The notes beneath the pieces were generated by a model that was not told the origin of the DNA, made no database searches, and saw nothing but the letters and a program-made list of their open reading frames with translations. Of a stretch of DNA of 64,000 bases, positions 36,762 to 44,854 are shown piece after piece. How positions within the stretch are numbered: the first letter of the stretch is position 1; every line of letters starts with the position of its first letter. The translations under genes and the position numbers were made by a program. This DNA is from Cohnella sp. CFH 77786 (GTDB lineage Bacteria > Bacillota > Bacilli > Paenibacillales > Paenibacillaceae), in NCBI RefSeq assembly GCF_019400745.1, contig NZ_WJIB01000013.1:93610-157609 (forward strand). Direction: 5' to 3'.

Positions 36762-36797
36762 TTGCGCCGCCTCCCTTGCTGTTGTCTCGTTATCTTG

Positions 36798-36826
36798 ATT
36801 GTACAGAATATATGTTCGCCCAGCAA
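36798..36826 (-). promoter_or_regulatory. mrfA promoter with LexA-like box in the spacer
   Basis: Minus strand: TTGCTG (36821-36826), 17-base spacer, TACAAT (36798-36803). The spacer contains AGAATATATGTTCG (plus 36805-36818), matching eight of the ten fixed bases of CGAAC-N4-GTTCG. The position mirrors the boxes in the yneA and lexA promoters of this window. Confidence 0.6.
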
Positions 36827-36960
36827 TGCGCGAACGCTCCCGTTTTTTGGCACCGCGGCGCAATTTATCGACCTGTCTGCACCCGGATTCGCCCGAAATC
36901 CCTTCTGGGTGACAATTCGTGTCTGTTCCTGCGCTTTCCCGGGAAAAGTTTATCCCCGTC

Positions 36961-36990
36961 GAATAAAGATTTGCCGGCTTTGCCATCCTA
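36961..36990 (+). promoter_or_regulatory. Sigma-G promoter of tlp
   Basis: GAATA (36961-36965), 18-base spacer, CATCCTA (36984-36990). This fits forespore sigma-G sites and lies about 48 bases before the tlp start. Confidence 0.7.
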
Positions 36991-37038
36991 TCCTCGGGTC
37001 GGCAATGAATCCCATAGAACCCTAAGGAGAGATGGAAA

Positions 37039-37260
37039 ATGGCCAAGCCGGACGACCGTTCGGACAACGTCGAGAAGCTTCAGGAAATGATCGGGAACAC
37101 GATCGACAACCTCGAGGAGTCCGAGGATTATTTGGACGAGCATGCCGATGAGATCGCGCCTCAGGAAGCCGAAGCCCTCTCCGGCAAAAACGAGAACCGC
37201 CGCCAGAGCATCCAAGGCTTCCGCAGCGAAATCAAAGACGAAGCCCGCGCCGGCGAATGA
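37039..37260 (+). CDS. tlp: Small acid-soluble spore protein Tlp
   Basis: A 73-residue, very charged protein beginning MAKPDDRSDNVEKLQEMIGN, with TIDNLEESEDYL and SIQGFRSEIKDEARAG, closely like Bacillus Tlp. It is made in the forespore and packed in the spore core. AAGGAGAG lies eight bases before the ATG and a sigma-G-like promoter upstream. It shows that the organism sporulates. Confidence 0.95.
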   Translation: MAKPDDRSDNVEKLQEMIGNTIDNLEESEDYLDEHADEIAPQEAEALSGKNENRRQSIQGFRSEIKDEARAGE

Positions 37261-37270
37261 AGAACCAAGT

Positions 37271-37311
37271 AAAACGGCGCCGTCCTTTTTTTCGGACGGA
37301 TGAGACGTTTT
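37271..37311 (+). terminator. Stem-loop after tlp
   Basis: CCGTCC/GGACGG (37280-37285, 37294-37299) with outer AAAACG/CGTTTT surrounds a seven-T loop. It probably terminates tlp, although the T run is in the loop and not after the stem. Confidence 0.55.
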
Positions 37312-37312
37312 A

Positions 37313-37377
37313 GCGAGATCAATCAGAGCGAGATCAATCAGAAAGGCATAACAGATGTTTATTAATTCTGATTGATC
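37313..37377. repeat. 15-bp tandem repeat plus inverted copy between tlp and metH
   Basis: GCGAGATCAATCAGA occurs at 37313-37327 and again directly at 37328-37342. TCTGATTGATC at 37367-37377 is the inverse of its last eleven bases, so either copy can form a stem with it. Confidence 0.7.
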
Positions 37378-37413
37378 AAGAAAGGGATGCCTCCTCCCGG
37401 AGCGCATCCCTTT
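37376..37413 (-). terminator. metH terminator
   Basis: AAAGGGATGC (37381-37390) pairs with GCATCCCTTT (37404-37413), followed on minus by CTTGATC. Confidence 0.65.
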
Positions 37414-37453
37414 CACCATCCGGAGGACGGCGACCGCCGCTAATACTTGCCGG

Positions 37454-40400
37454 CTACGCTTTGTCGACGTTGAAGTACTGCGCTTCCGGATGCGCGAACA
37501 CCATCGCGGACACGGAAGCTTCCGGGTCCATCATGAAGCCTTCCGTCAGCTCGACTCCGATATCCTCCGGATGCATCAGCTCGAACAAAGGACCTTGCAT
37601 CTCCAGGTCCGGGCAGGCCGGATAGCCGAAGGACACCCGGATCCCCTGATACCGCGCTCCGAACCGCTGCTTCATCGTCATATCGGCCGGATCGGGGAAG
37701 CCCCAATTGTCCCGCATGATCTGATGGACGCGTTCCGCGAGCCCTTCCGCCGTTTCCAGCGCCGTGGCCAGCAAAGCGTGGGAACGCAGGTAATCCCCGC
37801 TCAGCTTCCAGCTCTCCGCTTGCTCGCGCGCTCCCTGTCCAGCCGTAACGACGAGGAAGCCAACCGTGTCCATGACCCCGCTGTCCACGGACTTGAGGAA
37901 ATCGGACAGGCACAGGAACGGCTCCACCTGCTGTCGGGGGAACGAGAAGCGTTGCAACACCTTGCCCGTGTCCCCGGGATCGTAAACCAGGATATCGTTG
38001 CCGTCCGATTGCGCCGGGAAGAAGCGGTACATCGCCTGCGGCTTTAGCCAGCCGTTCCGCTCGGCCTCCCGGATGATCCCGTCGATCGTTTCCTTCAATT
38101 GGACCGTGCGATCGTCCCCCGCCGCGAGAAGCTCTTCCACGTTCCCCTTCAGGCCCAGATGATGGCCCATGAGCATCTGCATGTTCACGTACGGCAAGAC
38201 GTGGGCGAGCGGATAATCCCTCAGCACGTGACGCTCGTAATCCGGCGGCGTAAATACCGGCGCGTCCTGCGAAATCTTGGAGCGCCTGGCCCGCGTGAGC
38301 GCGGGCAGTACCGCCGGCTGTTCGGCTTCCTCCGTCAACAGGGCGAGCGCGGCGCGATGCTCCTCCTCCAGTCTTGCGCGATGCTCGGGATCCTGCAGCT
38401 TGTTTGCCAGGTCGAGGCCGTCCATCGCATCCTTCGCGTACAGGACGATGCCGTCGTATTCGGGCGAAATTCTCGTTTTCGTGAATTTGCGGGTCAGCGC
38501 GGCGCCTCCGACGAGAATCGGGGCGTCGATGCCGGCGGCGCGCAAATCCTGGGCCGTCACCACCATCTGCTGCGCCGATTTGACGAGCAAGCCCGACAAC
38601 CCGATCGCATCCGGCTTCTCGGCCCGGTACGCTTCGATCAGCTGCTCCGGCGGTACCTTGATGCCCAGATTGATGATCCGATAACCGTTGTTGGAGAGGA
38701 TGATCTCGACCAGGTTTTTGCCGATGTCATGAACGTCTCCTTTGACGGTCGCCAGCATGATGGAGCCTTTGAGCGCCGATTCCGCCTTCTCCATGTGCGG
38801 CTCCAGATGAGCGACGGCCGCTTTCATCACTTCCGCGCTTTGCAGCACTTCGGCGACGATCAGTTCGTTGTTGTTGAACAGCCGGCCGACTTCCTCCATG
38901 CCGGCCATCAAGGGACCGTTAATGATCTCGAGAGGCGCATATTTGCCGAGCGCTTCATCCAGATCCGGCACGAGGCCCTCCTTGCTGCCTTCGACGACGT
39001 AACCGGCCAACCGTTCTTCCAGCGGCAGATTGACGGCTTTCGCCTTCTTCTCAACCTTCTTCTCCCGGAACGCGGCGACGAAAGCGGCCAGCGTTTCGTC
39101 GTTCGTGTCGTAGAGCAGCTCTTCGGAGAGCCGGCGTTCTTCCTCCGGAATCGATGCGTAACGCTCCAGCTTCTCGGTGTTGACGATCGCGTAATCCAAG
39201 CCCGCCTTCGTGCATTCGTACAGGAAGACGGAGTTGAGCACTTCGCGGCCCGCTTCGGGCAAACCGAACGATATGTTGCTGATCCCGAGGATCGTCTGGC
39301 ACTGCGGAAGTGCTTGCTTGATCAGGCGGATGCCCTCCACCGTTTCCTTCGCGGACCCGATGTACTGCTCATCGCCCGTTCCGACCGGGAAGACGAGCGG
39401 GTCGAAAATGATGTCTTCCGGCTTGAGGCCGTATTTGTTCACCAGCAGGTCATGCGACCGGATCGCCACCTGCAGCTTGTCTTCGCGGGAGATGGCCTGG
39501 CCCCGCTCGTCGATCGTGCCGACGACGACGGCCGCGCCGTACTTGTGCAGGATCGGCACGACCCGTTCGAACTTCTCTTCCCCGTCCTCCAGGTTGATCG
39601 AGTTGATGATCGATTTGCCCTGGATGTACTTCAGAGACAGGTCGATGACGGAAGGGTCCGTCGTATCGATCATGAGGGGCACCTTGACCTTCTTGGTCAC
39701 GAACGCGAGGAACGCCTTCATGTCCGCGGTTTCGTCCCGGTCCGGATCCTGCACGCACACGTCGATGACGTGCGCGCCGTTCTTCACCTGGGCACGGGCG
39801 ATTTCGGACGCTTCCTCGTACTTGCCTTCGGCGATGAGCCGCTTGAATTTCCGCGAGCCGAGCACGTTCGTACGTTCTCCCACCATGTAAGGACGGTTCG
39901 CATCCTCGATATAAACCGTCTCGATCCCGGAAACGGCCGGCGGATGCTCCCCTGCGATCGGACGAGGCGCGACGTCCTTCATCGCTTCGGCCATGGCGGC
40001 GATATGCGCGGGAGTCGTGCCGCAGCAGCCTCCGGCCACGTTGATCCAGCCCTGCTCGGCGAATCCCCTCAGCTTGCGCGCCAGCGACTCCGGCGATTCG
40101 TGGTAATGCCCGTTCTCGTCCGGAAGTCCGGCGTTCGGATAACAGCTCACGGCCGATTTCGCGATGCCGGACAGCGTCCGGATATGGTCCCGCATGAATT
40201 CCGGGCCCGTCGCGCAGTTCAGGCCGACGGAAACCGGATTCAGATGCTCGAGCGAAATATAAAACGACTCGATGTTCTGGCCGGCAAGCGTCGTGCCCAT
40301 CGGTTCGATCGTGCCGCTGATCATGATCGGAAGCTCGACGCCCGTTTCCGCGAATGCCTTGCGGACCGCGATGCTGGCCGCCTTGACGTTCAGCGTGTCC

Positions 40401-40894
40401 TGGCTCGTCTCGATCAGGATGCAGTCGACCCCGCCTTCGATGAGGGCAACCGTCTGTTCGTGATAACTCTCGATCAGTTCGTCGAACGTAACGCCTCCCG
40501 TAACCGATAACGTCTTGGTCGTCGGTCCGAGCGCTCCCGCCGCATATCGCGGCTTGTCCGGAGTCGAATATTTATCGCAGGCTTCCCTCGCCAGTCGGGC
40601 CGCCTCCAAATTGATCTCTCTCGCTTTTTCCGGAATGTCGTATTCGGCCAGCACGACGCCGGTCGCGCCGAACGTATTCGTTTCGATGATATCGGCACCC
40701 GCGGCCAAATAAGCCTCATGAATGCCCGCGATGACATCCGGACGGGTCAGCACGAGCATTTCGTTGCAGCCTTCGAGGGCATCTCCGCCGAAATCCTCGG
40801 CCGTCAGATCCGCTTGTTGGATCATGGTGCCCATGGCACCGTCCAAAATCAGAATTCTATGGAGCAGCTGTTCCTGCAATGCGGGTTTGCGCAT
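37454..40894 (-). CDS. metH: Cobalamin-dependent methionine synthase
   Basis: A 1146-residue multidomain enzyme moving a methyl group from methyl-tetrahydrofolate to homocysteine. The homocysteine domain (1-~310) has zinc cysteines (NCATG, GGCCGTTPAHI). Next come a pterin-binding barrel (~320-610, GERTNVLGSRKF, DPLVFPVGTG), a four-helix cap, a B12-binding domain (~690-830) with DVHDIGKNL, and a SAM-binding reactivation domain with GYPACPD near 1080. GGAAG precedes the ATG. No cobalamin riboswitch is seen in the ~220 bases upstream. Divergent from mtnD of methionine salvage. Confidence 0.96.
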   Translation of the reverse strand: MRKPALQEQLLHRILILDGAMGTMIQQADLTAEDFGGDALEGCNEMLVLTRPDVIAGIHEAYLAAGADIIETNTFGATGVVLAEYDIPEKAREINLEAARLAREACDKYSTPDKPRYAAGALGPTTKTLSVTGGVTFDELIESYHEQTVALIEGGVDCILIETSQDTLNVKAASIAVRKAFAETGVELPIMISGTIEPMGTTLAGQNIESFYISLEHLNPVSVGLNCATGPEFMRDHIRTLSGIAKSAVSCYPNAGLPDENGHYHESPESLARKLRGFAEQGWINVAGGCCGTTPAHIAAMAEAMKDVAPRPIAGEHPPAVSGIETVYIEDANRPYMVGERTNVLGSRKFKRLIAEGKYEEASEIARAQVKNGAHVIDVCVQDPDRDETADMKAFLAFVTKKVKVPLMIDTTDPSVIDLSLKYIQGKSIINSINLEDGEEKFERVVPILHKYGAAVVVGTIDERGQAISREDKLQVAIRSHDLLVNKYGLKPEDIIFDPLVFPVGTGDEQYIGSAKETVEGIRLIKQALPQCQTILGISNISFGLPEAGREVLNSVFLYECTKAGLDYAIVNTEKLERYASIPEEERRLSEELLYDTNDETLAAFVAAFREKKVEKKAKAVNLPLEERLAGYVVEGSKEGLVPDLDEALGKYAPLEIINGPLMAGMEEVGRLFNNNELIVAEVLQSAEVMKAAVAHLEPHMEKAESALKGSIMLATVKGDVHDIGKNLVEIILSNNGYRIINLGIKVPPEQLIEAYRAEKPDAIGLSGLLVKSAQQMVVTAQDLRAAGIDAPILVGGAALTRKFTKTRISPEYDGIVLYAKDAMDGLDLANKLQDPEHRARLEEEHRAALALLTEEAEQPAVLPALTRARRSKISQDAPVFTPPDYERHVLRDYPLAHVLPYVNMQMLMGHHLGLKGNVEELLAAGDDRTVQLKETIDGIIREAERNGWLKPQAMYRFFPAQSDGNDILVYDPGDTGKVLQRFSFPRQQVEPFLCLSDFLKSVDSGVMDTVGFLVVTAGQGAREQAESWKLSGDYLRSHALLATALETAEGLAERVHQIMRDNWGFPDPADMTMKQRFGARYQGIRVSFGYPACPDLEMQGPLFELMHPEDIGVELTEGFMMDPEASVSAMVFAHPEAQYFNVDKA

Positions 40895-41026
40895 GTCCGC
40901 GATCTTCCTTTCCGTGTCCGAGCCGTGCGAGCCTTACTCTGTTGACTTCGTATTAGTGTATCAGAATCGAAAATGGTTGAAAAGAATGAAACGAGCACAA
41001 TTCCAAGTGAAAGCGTAGGGATTATA

Positions 41027-41055
41027 TCGACAACCTCGCTCATTTCCATTATAAT
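41027..41055 (+). promoter_or_regulatory. mtnD promoter
   Basis: TCGACA (41027-41032), 17-base spacer, TATAAT (41050-41055), 64 bases before mtnD. One mismatch from sigma-A consensus in the -35. Confidence 0.7.
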
Positions 41056-41118
41056 CATAATACGAATCGTTACCGAAACGGCTATTTGGCCGATATCAGG
41101 AAGAAAGCAGGGATCGCG

Positions 41119-41661
41119 ATGGCAGAAGTCCGCATTCGCAACACGGATGAACGAATCTCGGGCGAAGAGCAAGTGAAGGCATTTCTGGAAAGCCAAGAAG
41201 TGCTGTACGAACATTGGGACATGAACAAGCTTCCCGAGCGGCTTCGGGAGAAGTTCGTCCTGACCGACGAGGAGAAAGCGGAAATCCTCTCGACTTTCGA
41301 CCCCGAAATCCGGGATCTCGCGGCGCGCCGCGGCTACCAGATTTGGGACATCATCACGTTGTCGGAATCCACCCCGAACCTTGAGGAACTGCTCAAAAAA
41401 TTCGAAGCCGTGCACACGCATACGGAAGACGAAATCCGCGCGATTACGGCGGGACGCGGCATTTTCATCATCAAAGGCCAGGACGACGTCGGCTACTTCG
41501 ACGTGGAACTGACCGCTGGCGACGTGATCTCCGTGCCGGAGAACAAACCGCATTTCTTCACGTTGATGGACAACCGCCAAATCGTCGCCGTCCGCCTCTT
41601 CATCGAGAAAGACGGCTGGATCGCGACGCCGTACGACGATCCGTCGTTTGTCAAAGCATAA
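41119..41661 (+). CDS. mtnD: Acireductone dioxygenase
   Basis: A 180-residue cupin of the methionine salvage pathway, oxidising acireductone to the keto precursor of methionine. The metal ligands are HTHTEDE (H-x-H-x4-E) near 95-105 and His in NKPHFFTL. Iron gives the productive reaction. The start at 41119 has a weak AGGGA; an ATG 11 codons earlier would overlap the leader. No other mtn genes are next to it. Divergent from metH, so both methionine-forming steps share a control region. Confidence 0.93.
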   Translation: MAEVRIRNTDERISGEEQVKAFLESQEVLYEHWDMNKLPERLREKFVLTDEEKAEILSTFDPEIRDLAARRGYQIWDIITLSESTPNLEELLKKFEAVHTHTEDEIRAITAGRGIFIIKGQDDVGYFDVELTAGDVISVPENKPHFFTLMDNRQIVAVRLFIEKDGWIATPYDDPSFVKA

Positions 41662-41688
41662 ACATTTAACGGCCTTAAATGAATGATA

Positions 41689-41718
41689 GGAGCAGTCCGA
41701 CGGGACTGCTCCTGTTTT
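41689..41718 (+). terminator. mtnD terminator
   Basis: GGAGCAGTCC/GGGACTGCTCC around a short loop, followed by TGTTTTGTTG. Confidence 0.85.
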
Positions 41719-41779
41719 GTTGTTCTGCAAGCGGGTCGTTCGAGGATGATCTTGCCTTTTCCGCCCGCTTTATTCGTAT

Positions 41780-42571
41780 TTAGGATTCAAGAATGCGGAA
41801 CAACGCTTCGAGATCCGCCGCCTCGTACGTCGGCACGATGGTGTCGTCCCGGGTTGCGCCATGGCGATTCAGCCATAGGTTCTTCATGCCCGCCCGATTC
41901 GATCCGAGGATGTCCGTCGTCAGCTTGTCCCCCACCATGATGCCTTCGTGGGGTTCGATGCCGAGCAAGACCATCGCGTGCCGGAAAATCGACGGAGCCG
42001 GCTTGCCTTCCCCGAAGCTTCCGGAAATGACGATATGATCGAAATAAGGTGCCAGCTCCGGCACGCCGTCGAGCTTCTCCTGCTGCAGGTCGGGCGCGCC
42101 GTTCGTCAGGAGCAGGAGCTTGTACTTCCCCTTCAGCTTGTCCAGCACGCGGAACGTCTCCTCGTATACGAACGGGCGCTTCCTCCGCTCGGAAGCGAAC
42201 ATTTCGCCCAGCCGGTGCCCCAGCTCGGGGTTGTCCACGCCGAGCGAGCTTAATCCCCTCGTCCACGATTCCGTCCGGTATCCCGGAGCGAGCTTCTCCA
42301 GCTTGCGGAACTCCTCCTGGTGTCCGCCCGTAAAATGCGCCCACAACCCCTCGAACGGATTGATGCCGATCATTTGCGTAAACGGAAAGGTCTCGTAAGA
42401 CTGATAAAGAGCGCGGGCTTCGCGCCGAACGGCCTCCTCCAATTGCTCGGGCCGAATGGACGGTACTTCTTTCGCCGCTTCCGCGCAAACGGCTTCAAAC
42501 GTTTCTTTGACGCTTCTCTCATCCCAAAGCAGCGTATCATCCAAATCAAACAGAACGGCTTTGACCGACAT
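41780..42571 (-). CDS. HAD-family hydrolase (YjjG-like)
   Basis: A 263-residue phosphatase: [33 protein letters not shown] and [12 protein letters not shown] cover motifs I-IV, with a helical C1 cap at ~20-95. Relatives act on nucleotides or phosphoserine. GAGGAG is eight bases from the ATG at 42571; the ATG two codons earlier is too near it. It lies 12 bases after the membrane-protein gene. Confidence 0.85.
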   Translation of the reverse strand: MSVKAVLFDLDDTLLWDERSVKETFEAVCAEAAKEVPSIRPEQLEEAVRREARALYQSYETFPFTQMIGINPFEGLWAHFTGGHQEEFRKLEKLAPGYRTESWTRGLSSLGVDNPELGHRLGEMFASERRKRPFVYEETFRVLDKLKGKYKLLLLTNGAPDLQQEKLDGVPELAPYFDHIVISGSFGEGKPAPSIFRHAMVLLGIEPHEGIMVGDKLTTDILGSNRAGMKNLWLNRHGATRDDTIVPTYEAADLEALFRILES

Positions 42572-42583
42572 GCCCATGGCTCC

Positions 42584-43102
42584 TCACTTTTCCTTGACTT
42601 CCAACTCCACGCGGTGGACGGCGGCAAACTCCTTCAGTCTGTCCCCCATCCGCCCGACCGGAAAACGATTGATGAATTTCGAGAACACCCAGTTCGATCC
42701 CTTTACGGTCTCGATGACCACATACCCCGGCGACAGCGCGATTTTTCGGATTTCCGAAGGACGAAGCGTTTTATAGCCCGAAAATTTGCGCGTTTCGAGC
42801 GTGTCCTTCGTGACGGTCAAATACGGTCGGCGCATGAAATAGAACAGCGCGAGCAGCGCGTAACAGCCGAGCGTGACCCAGAACATCGTCGTGTCCTCTT
42901 TGATGTCGGTTGCCCAAGGCGCGAACATGATCACGTAAAATGCCATTAACAAAATCAGTAAAATGGGAAAAATATAGTTGCGTCCCAAAAACTTGTCGGC
43001 GTGCGCCGCTTGCGCGGAAAGGGAAGGCCTGCCATCCTTCTTGCGCCTCTTGTCGACTTTCTTGGCGTTGCGTTGAACCATGCGTTCCCACGAGCGGGAC
43101 AT
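42584..43102 (-). CDS. Hypothetical membrane protein, 172 aa
   Basis: A basic N-terminus (1-40), two adjacent transmembrane helices at about 44-64 and 71-91, then a cytoplasmic domain with alternating strands (LTVTKDTLETRKF, YVVIETVKG) that could be a PH-like fold. AGGAGG lies six bases before the ATG at 43102. Family not recognised. Probably co-transcribed with the HAD hydrolase. Confidence 0.75.
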   Translation of the reverse strand: MSRSWERMVQRNAKKVDKRRKKDGRPSLSAQAAHADKFLGRNYIFPILLILLMAFYVIMFAPWATDIKEDTTMFWVTLGCYALLALFYFMRRPYLTVTKDTLETRKFSGYKTLRPSEIRKIALSPGYVVIETVKGSNWVFSKFINRFPVGRMGDRLKEFAAVHRVELEVKEK

Positions 43103-43170
43103 GACGTTCCTCCTGTTCGCGGCCATTCCCTTCCGGGAGCCGGGCTGTCTGTTTCACGGGCATTTATCCA

Positions 43171-43356
43171 TCAATGGCGCAGCGTCGGTTTCTCGTCTGT
43201 CCATTCGATGCTGTCGAGCTGCTGGCGGAAATTTTTCTTGAAAATTTGCAGGTACTGCTGGCGCAGCTGCGCGCGTTCGGCGAGCTCCTCTTCGTTTAAC
43301 CCGACCGACTTGTGCTTCCGCGACAATTCGTTGATCCTGGCGATCAATTTATCCAT
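43171..43356 (-). CDS. ynzC: DUF896 protein YnzC
   Basis: A 61-residue protein starting MDKLIARINELSRKHKSVGLNEEE, with IFKKNFRQQLD; this is the DUF896 signature. AGGAGG precedes the ATG. It follows yneA as in Bacillus, where the cluster is lexA/yneA-yneB-ynzC; yneB is missing here. Function is unclear; the Bacillus gene belongs to the SOS-associated operon. Confidence 0.92.
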   Translation of the reverse strand: MDKLIARINELSRKHKSVGLNEEELAERAQLRQQYLQIFKKNFRQQLDSIEWTDEKPTLRH

Positions 43357-43427
43357 GGGAACCCTCCTTTCAAGCATCCCTTCTACTTTGACATTGGTCT
43401 CCCCGCTCTGTCAAGGTAAAGAGAATG

Positions 43428-43466
43428 CAAAAAAAGGCCGATTCGGGAACTCAATCCCGAATCCGC
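43428..43466 (-). terminator. yneA terminator
   Basis: ATTCGGGA/TCCCGAAT with outer GGC/GCC arms, followed on minus by seven T. It separates yneA from ynzC, unlike the Bacillus operon. Confidence 0.85.
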
Positions 43467-43482
43467 CCGATATCGGAACCCC

Positions 43483-44010
43483 TTAGGGGAGAATTTCATT
43501 CGGCACGATCAGCATCTGACCGTTCTGCAGGGCTGAATCTCGAAGATCGTTGCGTTCCATCAGCAAATAGACCGCTTGGCGGGTGTCCATCGATTCCTTC
43601 TTCAAAGAGGACGCCAACGTCCATAAGGTATCTCCGGCATCGGCATAGATTACGGTTTCCGTTCCCGTGGGTTGTTGTACGTGTTCTTCCGAAGCGAACG
43701 TTCTTACAAGGGTAAGACCGCCGAAAAGCAGGACGAACGCAAGCATGAAAAACATGAGCCTAGCCAGCAACCACCCTATGCCGGCTGCAACGCCTGAACC
43801 GGATGCTTGACGAGTATTGTTCGCATAGCGAGAACCGGATACTTGACCAGTACCGTTCGCATAGCGAGAATCGGATACTTGACCAGTACCGTTCGCATAG
43901 CGAGAATCGGATGCGTGGCGTGAAGAAGCATGTATCGAAACCTTCGCTCTCCCGCGAATTGTTGCCTTATCGGAAGAGGTATGCGAACCCAATGCCCAAG
44001 CTTGTACCAT
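43483..44010 (-). CDS. yneA: SOS cell-division suppressor YneA with repeat-bearing N-terminal extension
   Basis: A 175-residue single-pass membrane protein. A polar Ser/Arg-rich N-terminus (1-~80) contains three 12-residue repeats (SRYANGTGQVSD type, residues 35-70). A transmembrane helix follows at ~82-102 (LLARLMFFMLAFVLLFGG) and a LysM domain at ~120-175 (VIYADAGDTLWTLAS, LIVPNEIL). YneA halts division during DNA damage. The Bacillus protein is about 105 residues, so the extension is extra. GGGGTGG precedes the ATG at 44010. Divergent from lexA behind a promoter carrying LexA boxes. Confidence 0.9.
   Translation of the reverse strand: MVQAWALGSHTSSDKATIRGRAKVSIHASSRHASDSRYANGTGQVSDSRYANGTGQVSGSRYANNTRQASGSGVAAGIGWLLARLMFFMLAFVLLFGGLTLVRTFASEEHVQQPTGTETVIYADAGDTLWTLASSLKKESMDTRQAVYLLMERNDLRDSALQNGQMLIVPNEILP
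43801..43908 (-). repeat. 36-bp coding minisatellite in yneA, three copies
   Basis: Three in-frame units of 36 bases encode DSRYANGTGQVS, the same again, and GSRYANNTRQAS. The copies are nearly identical at DNA level. Confidence 0.9.
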
Positions 44011-44021
44011 CCTGTCCACCC

Positions 44022-44035
44022 CAAACGTTTGTTCT
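44022..44035. promoter_or_regulatory. LexA box A (yneA side)
   Basis: CAAACGTTTGTTCT, matching CGAAC-N4-GTTCG at eight of ten fixed bases, between the yneA -10 and start codon. Confidence 0.65.
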
Positions 44036-44041
44036 GGTAAA

Positions 44042-44070
44042 ATCGTAACACGAACACACGTTTGAGTCAA
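44042..44070 (-). promoter_or_regulatory. yneA promoter
   Basis: Minus strand: TTGACT (44065-44070), 17-base spacer, TACGAT (44042-44047). LexA box B fills the spacer. Confidence 0.7.
44051..44064. promoter_or_regulatory. LexA box B
   Basis: CGAACACACGTTTG, nine of ten fixed bases, between the yneA -35 and -10. Confidence 0.85.
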
Positions 44071-44079
44071 CAACTTTTT

Positions 44080-44093
44080 GGAACGTCTGTTCG
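44080..44093. promoter_or_regulatory. LexA box C
   Basis: GGAACGTCTGTTCG, nine of ten fixed bases. First of three boxes exactly 16 bases apart on the lexA side. Confidence 0.85.
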
Positions 44094-44095
44094 GA

Positions 44096-44109
44096 AGAAC
44101 GAGTGTTTG
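44096..44109. promoter_or_regulatory. LexA box D
   Basis: AGAACGAGTGTTTG, eight of ten fixed bases, overlapping the lexA -35. Confidence 0.75.
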
Positions 44110-44135
44110 TGCGAACTCGGGTTCTGTGTTATAAT
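44107..44135 (+). promoter_or_regulatory. lexA promoter
   Basis: TTGTGC (44107-44112), 17-base spacer, TATAAT (44130-44135), 35 bases before lexA. Boxes D and E cover it. Confidence 0.75.
44112..44125. promoter_or_regulatory. LexA box E
   Basis: CGAACTCGGGTTCT, nine of ten fixed bases, between the lexA -35 and -10. Confidence 0.85.
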
Positions 44136-44169
44136 TTGTCATCATGTACTTGTCATAGGAGGGGCACAC

Positions 44170-44790
44170 GTGTCCAAGATGTCCAATCGCCAGAACGCGA
44201 TCCTGGAATTCATTAAGAACGAAGTACGCGAGAAAGGGTATCCCCCTTCCGTCCGGGAAATCGGAGAAGCCGTCGGACTGGCCTCCAGCTCCACCGTTCA
44301 CGGTCACCTCGACCGACTGGAGAAGAAAGGCTTGATCCGCCGGGACCCGACCAAGCCTCGCGCCATCGAGATTTTGGACGACGACGGTTCTTCCTTCGGC
44401 TTTACCTCCTCCGTCCGTCAAGTCCCGCTGGTCGGCAAAGTCACCGCGGGCGTACCGATCACCGCGACCGAGAACATCGAAGAGTATTACCCGCTTCCCG
44501 TGAGCATGGTCGGGGATCAACCGGTGTTCATGCTCTCCGTCATGGGTGAAAGCATGATCGAGGCGGGCATCCACGACGGCGACTACGTGATCGTCCGTCA
44601 GCAGCAGACGGCCAACAACGGCGACATCGTCGTCGCCATGACGGAAGAGAACGAAGCGACCGTCAAAACGTTCTACAAGGAACGCGATCATATCCGGCTG
44701 CAGCCGGAGAATTCGGCCTTGGAGCCGCTCCGCTTGAAGCACGTCAGCATTCTCGGCAAGGTCATCGGGTTGATCCGCTCGTTCGTCTAA
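44170..44790 (+). CDS. lexA: SOS repressor LexA
   Basis: A 206-residue repressor. The winged-helix DNA-binding domain (1-~70) has [15 protein letters not shown] and [14 protein letters not shown]. The self-cleavage site is Ala93-Gly94 in VTAGVP; catalytic Ser128 is in MGESM and Lys166 in TVKTF. The GTG at 44170 has AGGAGGGG five bases before it; the ATG three codons later is too far. Length matches Bacillus LexA (DinR). Autoregulated through the three boxes in front of it; divergent from yneA. Confidence 0.97.
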   Translation: MSKMSNRQNAILEFIKNEVREKGYPPSVREIGEAVGLASSSTVHGHLDRLEKKGLIRRDPTKPRAIEILDDDGSSFGFTSSVRQVPLVGKVTAGVPITATENIEEYYPLPVSMVGDQPVFMLSVMGESMIEAGIHDGDYVIVRQQQTANNGDIVVAMTEENEATVKTFYKERDHIRLQPENSALEPLRLKHVSILGKVIGLIRSFV

Positions 44791-44820
44791 TTTGTGCGGC
44801 TGGTCCCTTTCATCAATGCG

Positions 44821-44854
44821 AACTCCCGTTCGGCATCGCCGACGGGAGTTTTTT
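44821..44854 (+). terminator. lexA terminator
   Basis: AACTCCCGT/ACGGGAGTT stem followed by TTTT. Confidence 0.85.

Noticed and set aside
40895..41118. Cobalamin or SAM riboswitch between metH and mtnD
   Set aside because: The gap is short and is filled by promoters; no conserved box or long paired element is visible.
43801..43908. CRISPR-like direct repeats
   Set aside because: The 36-bp units are contiguous and encode an in-frame protein repeat in yneA.
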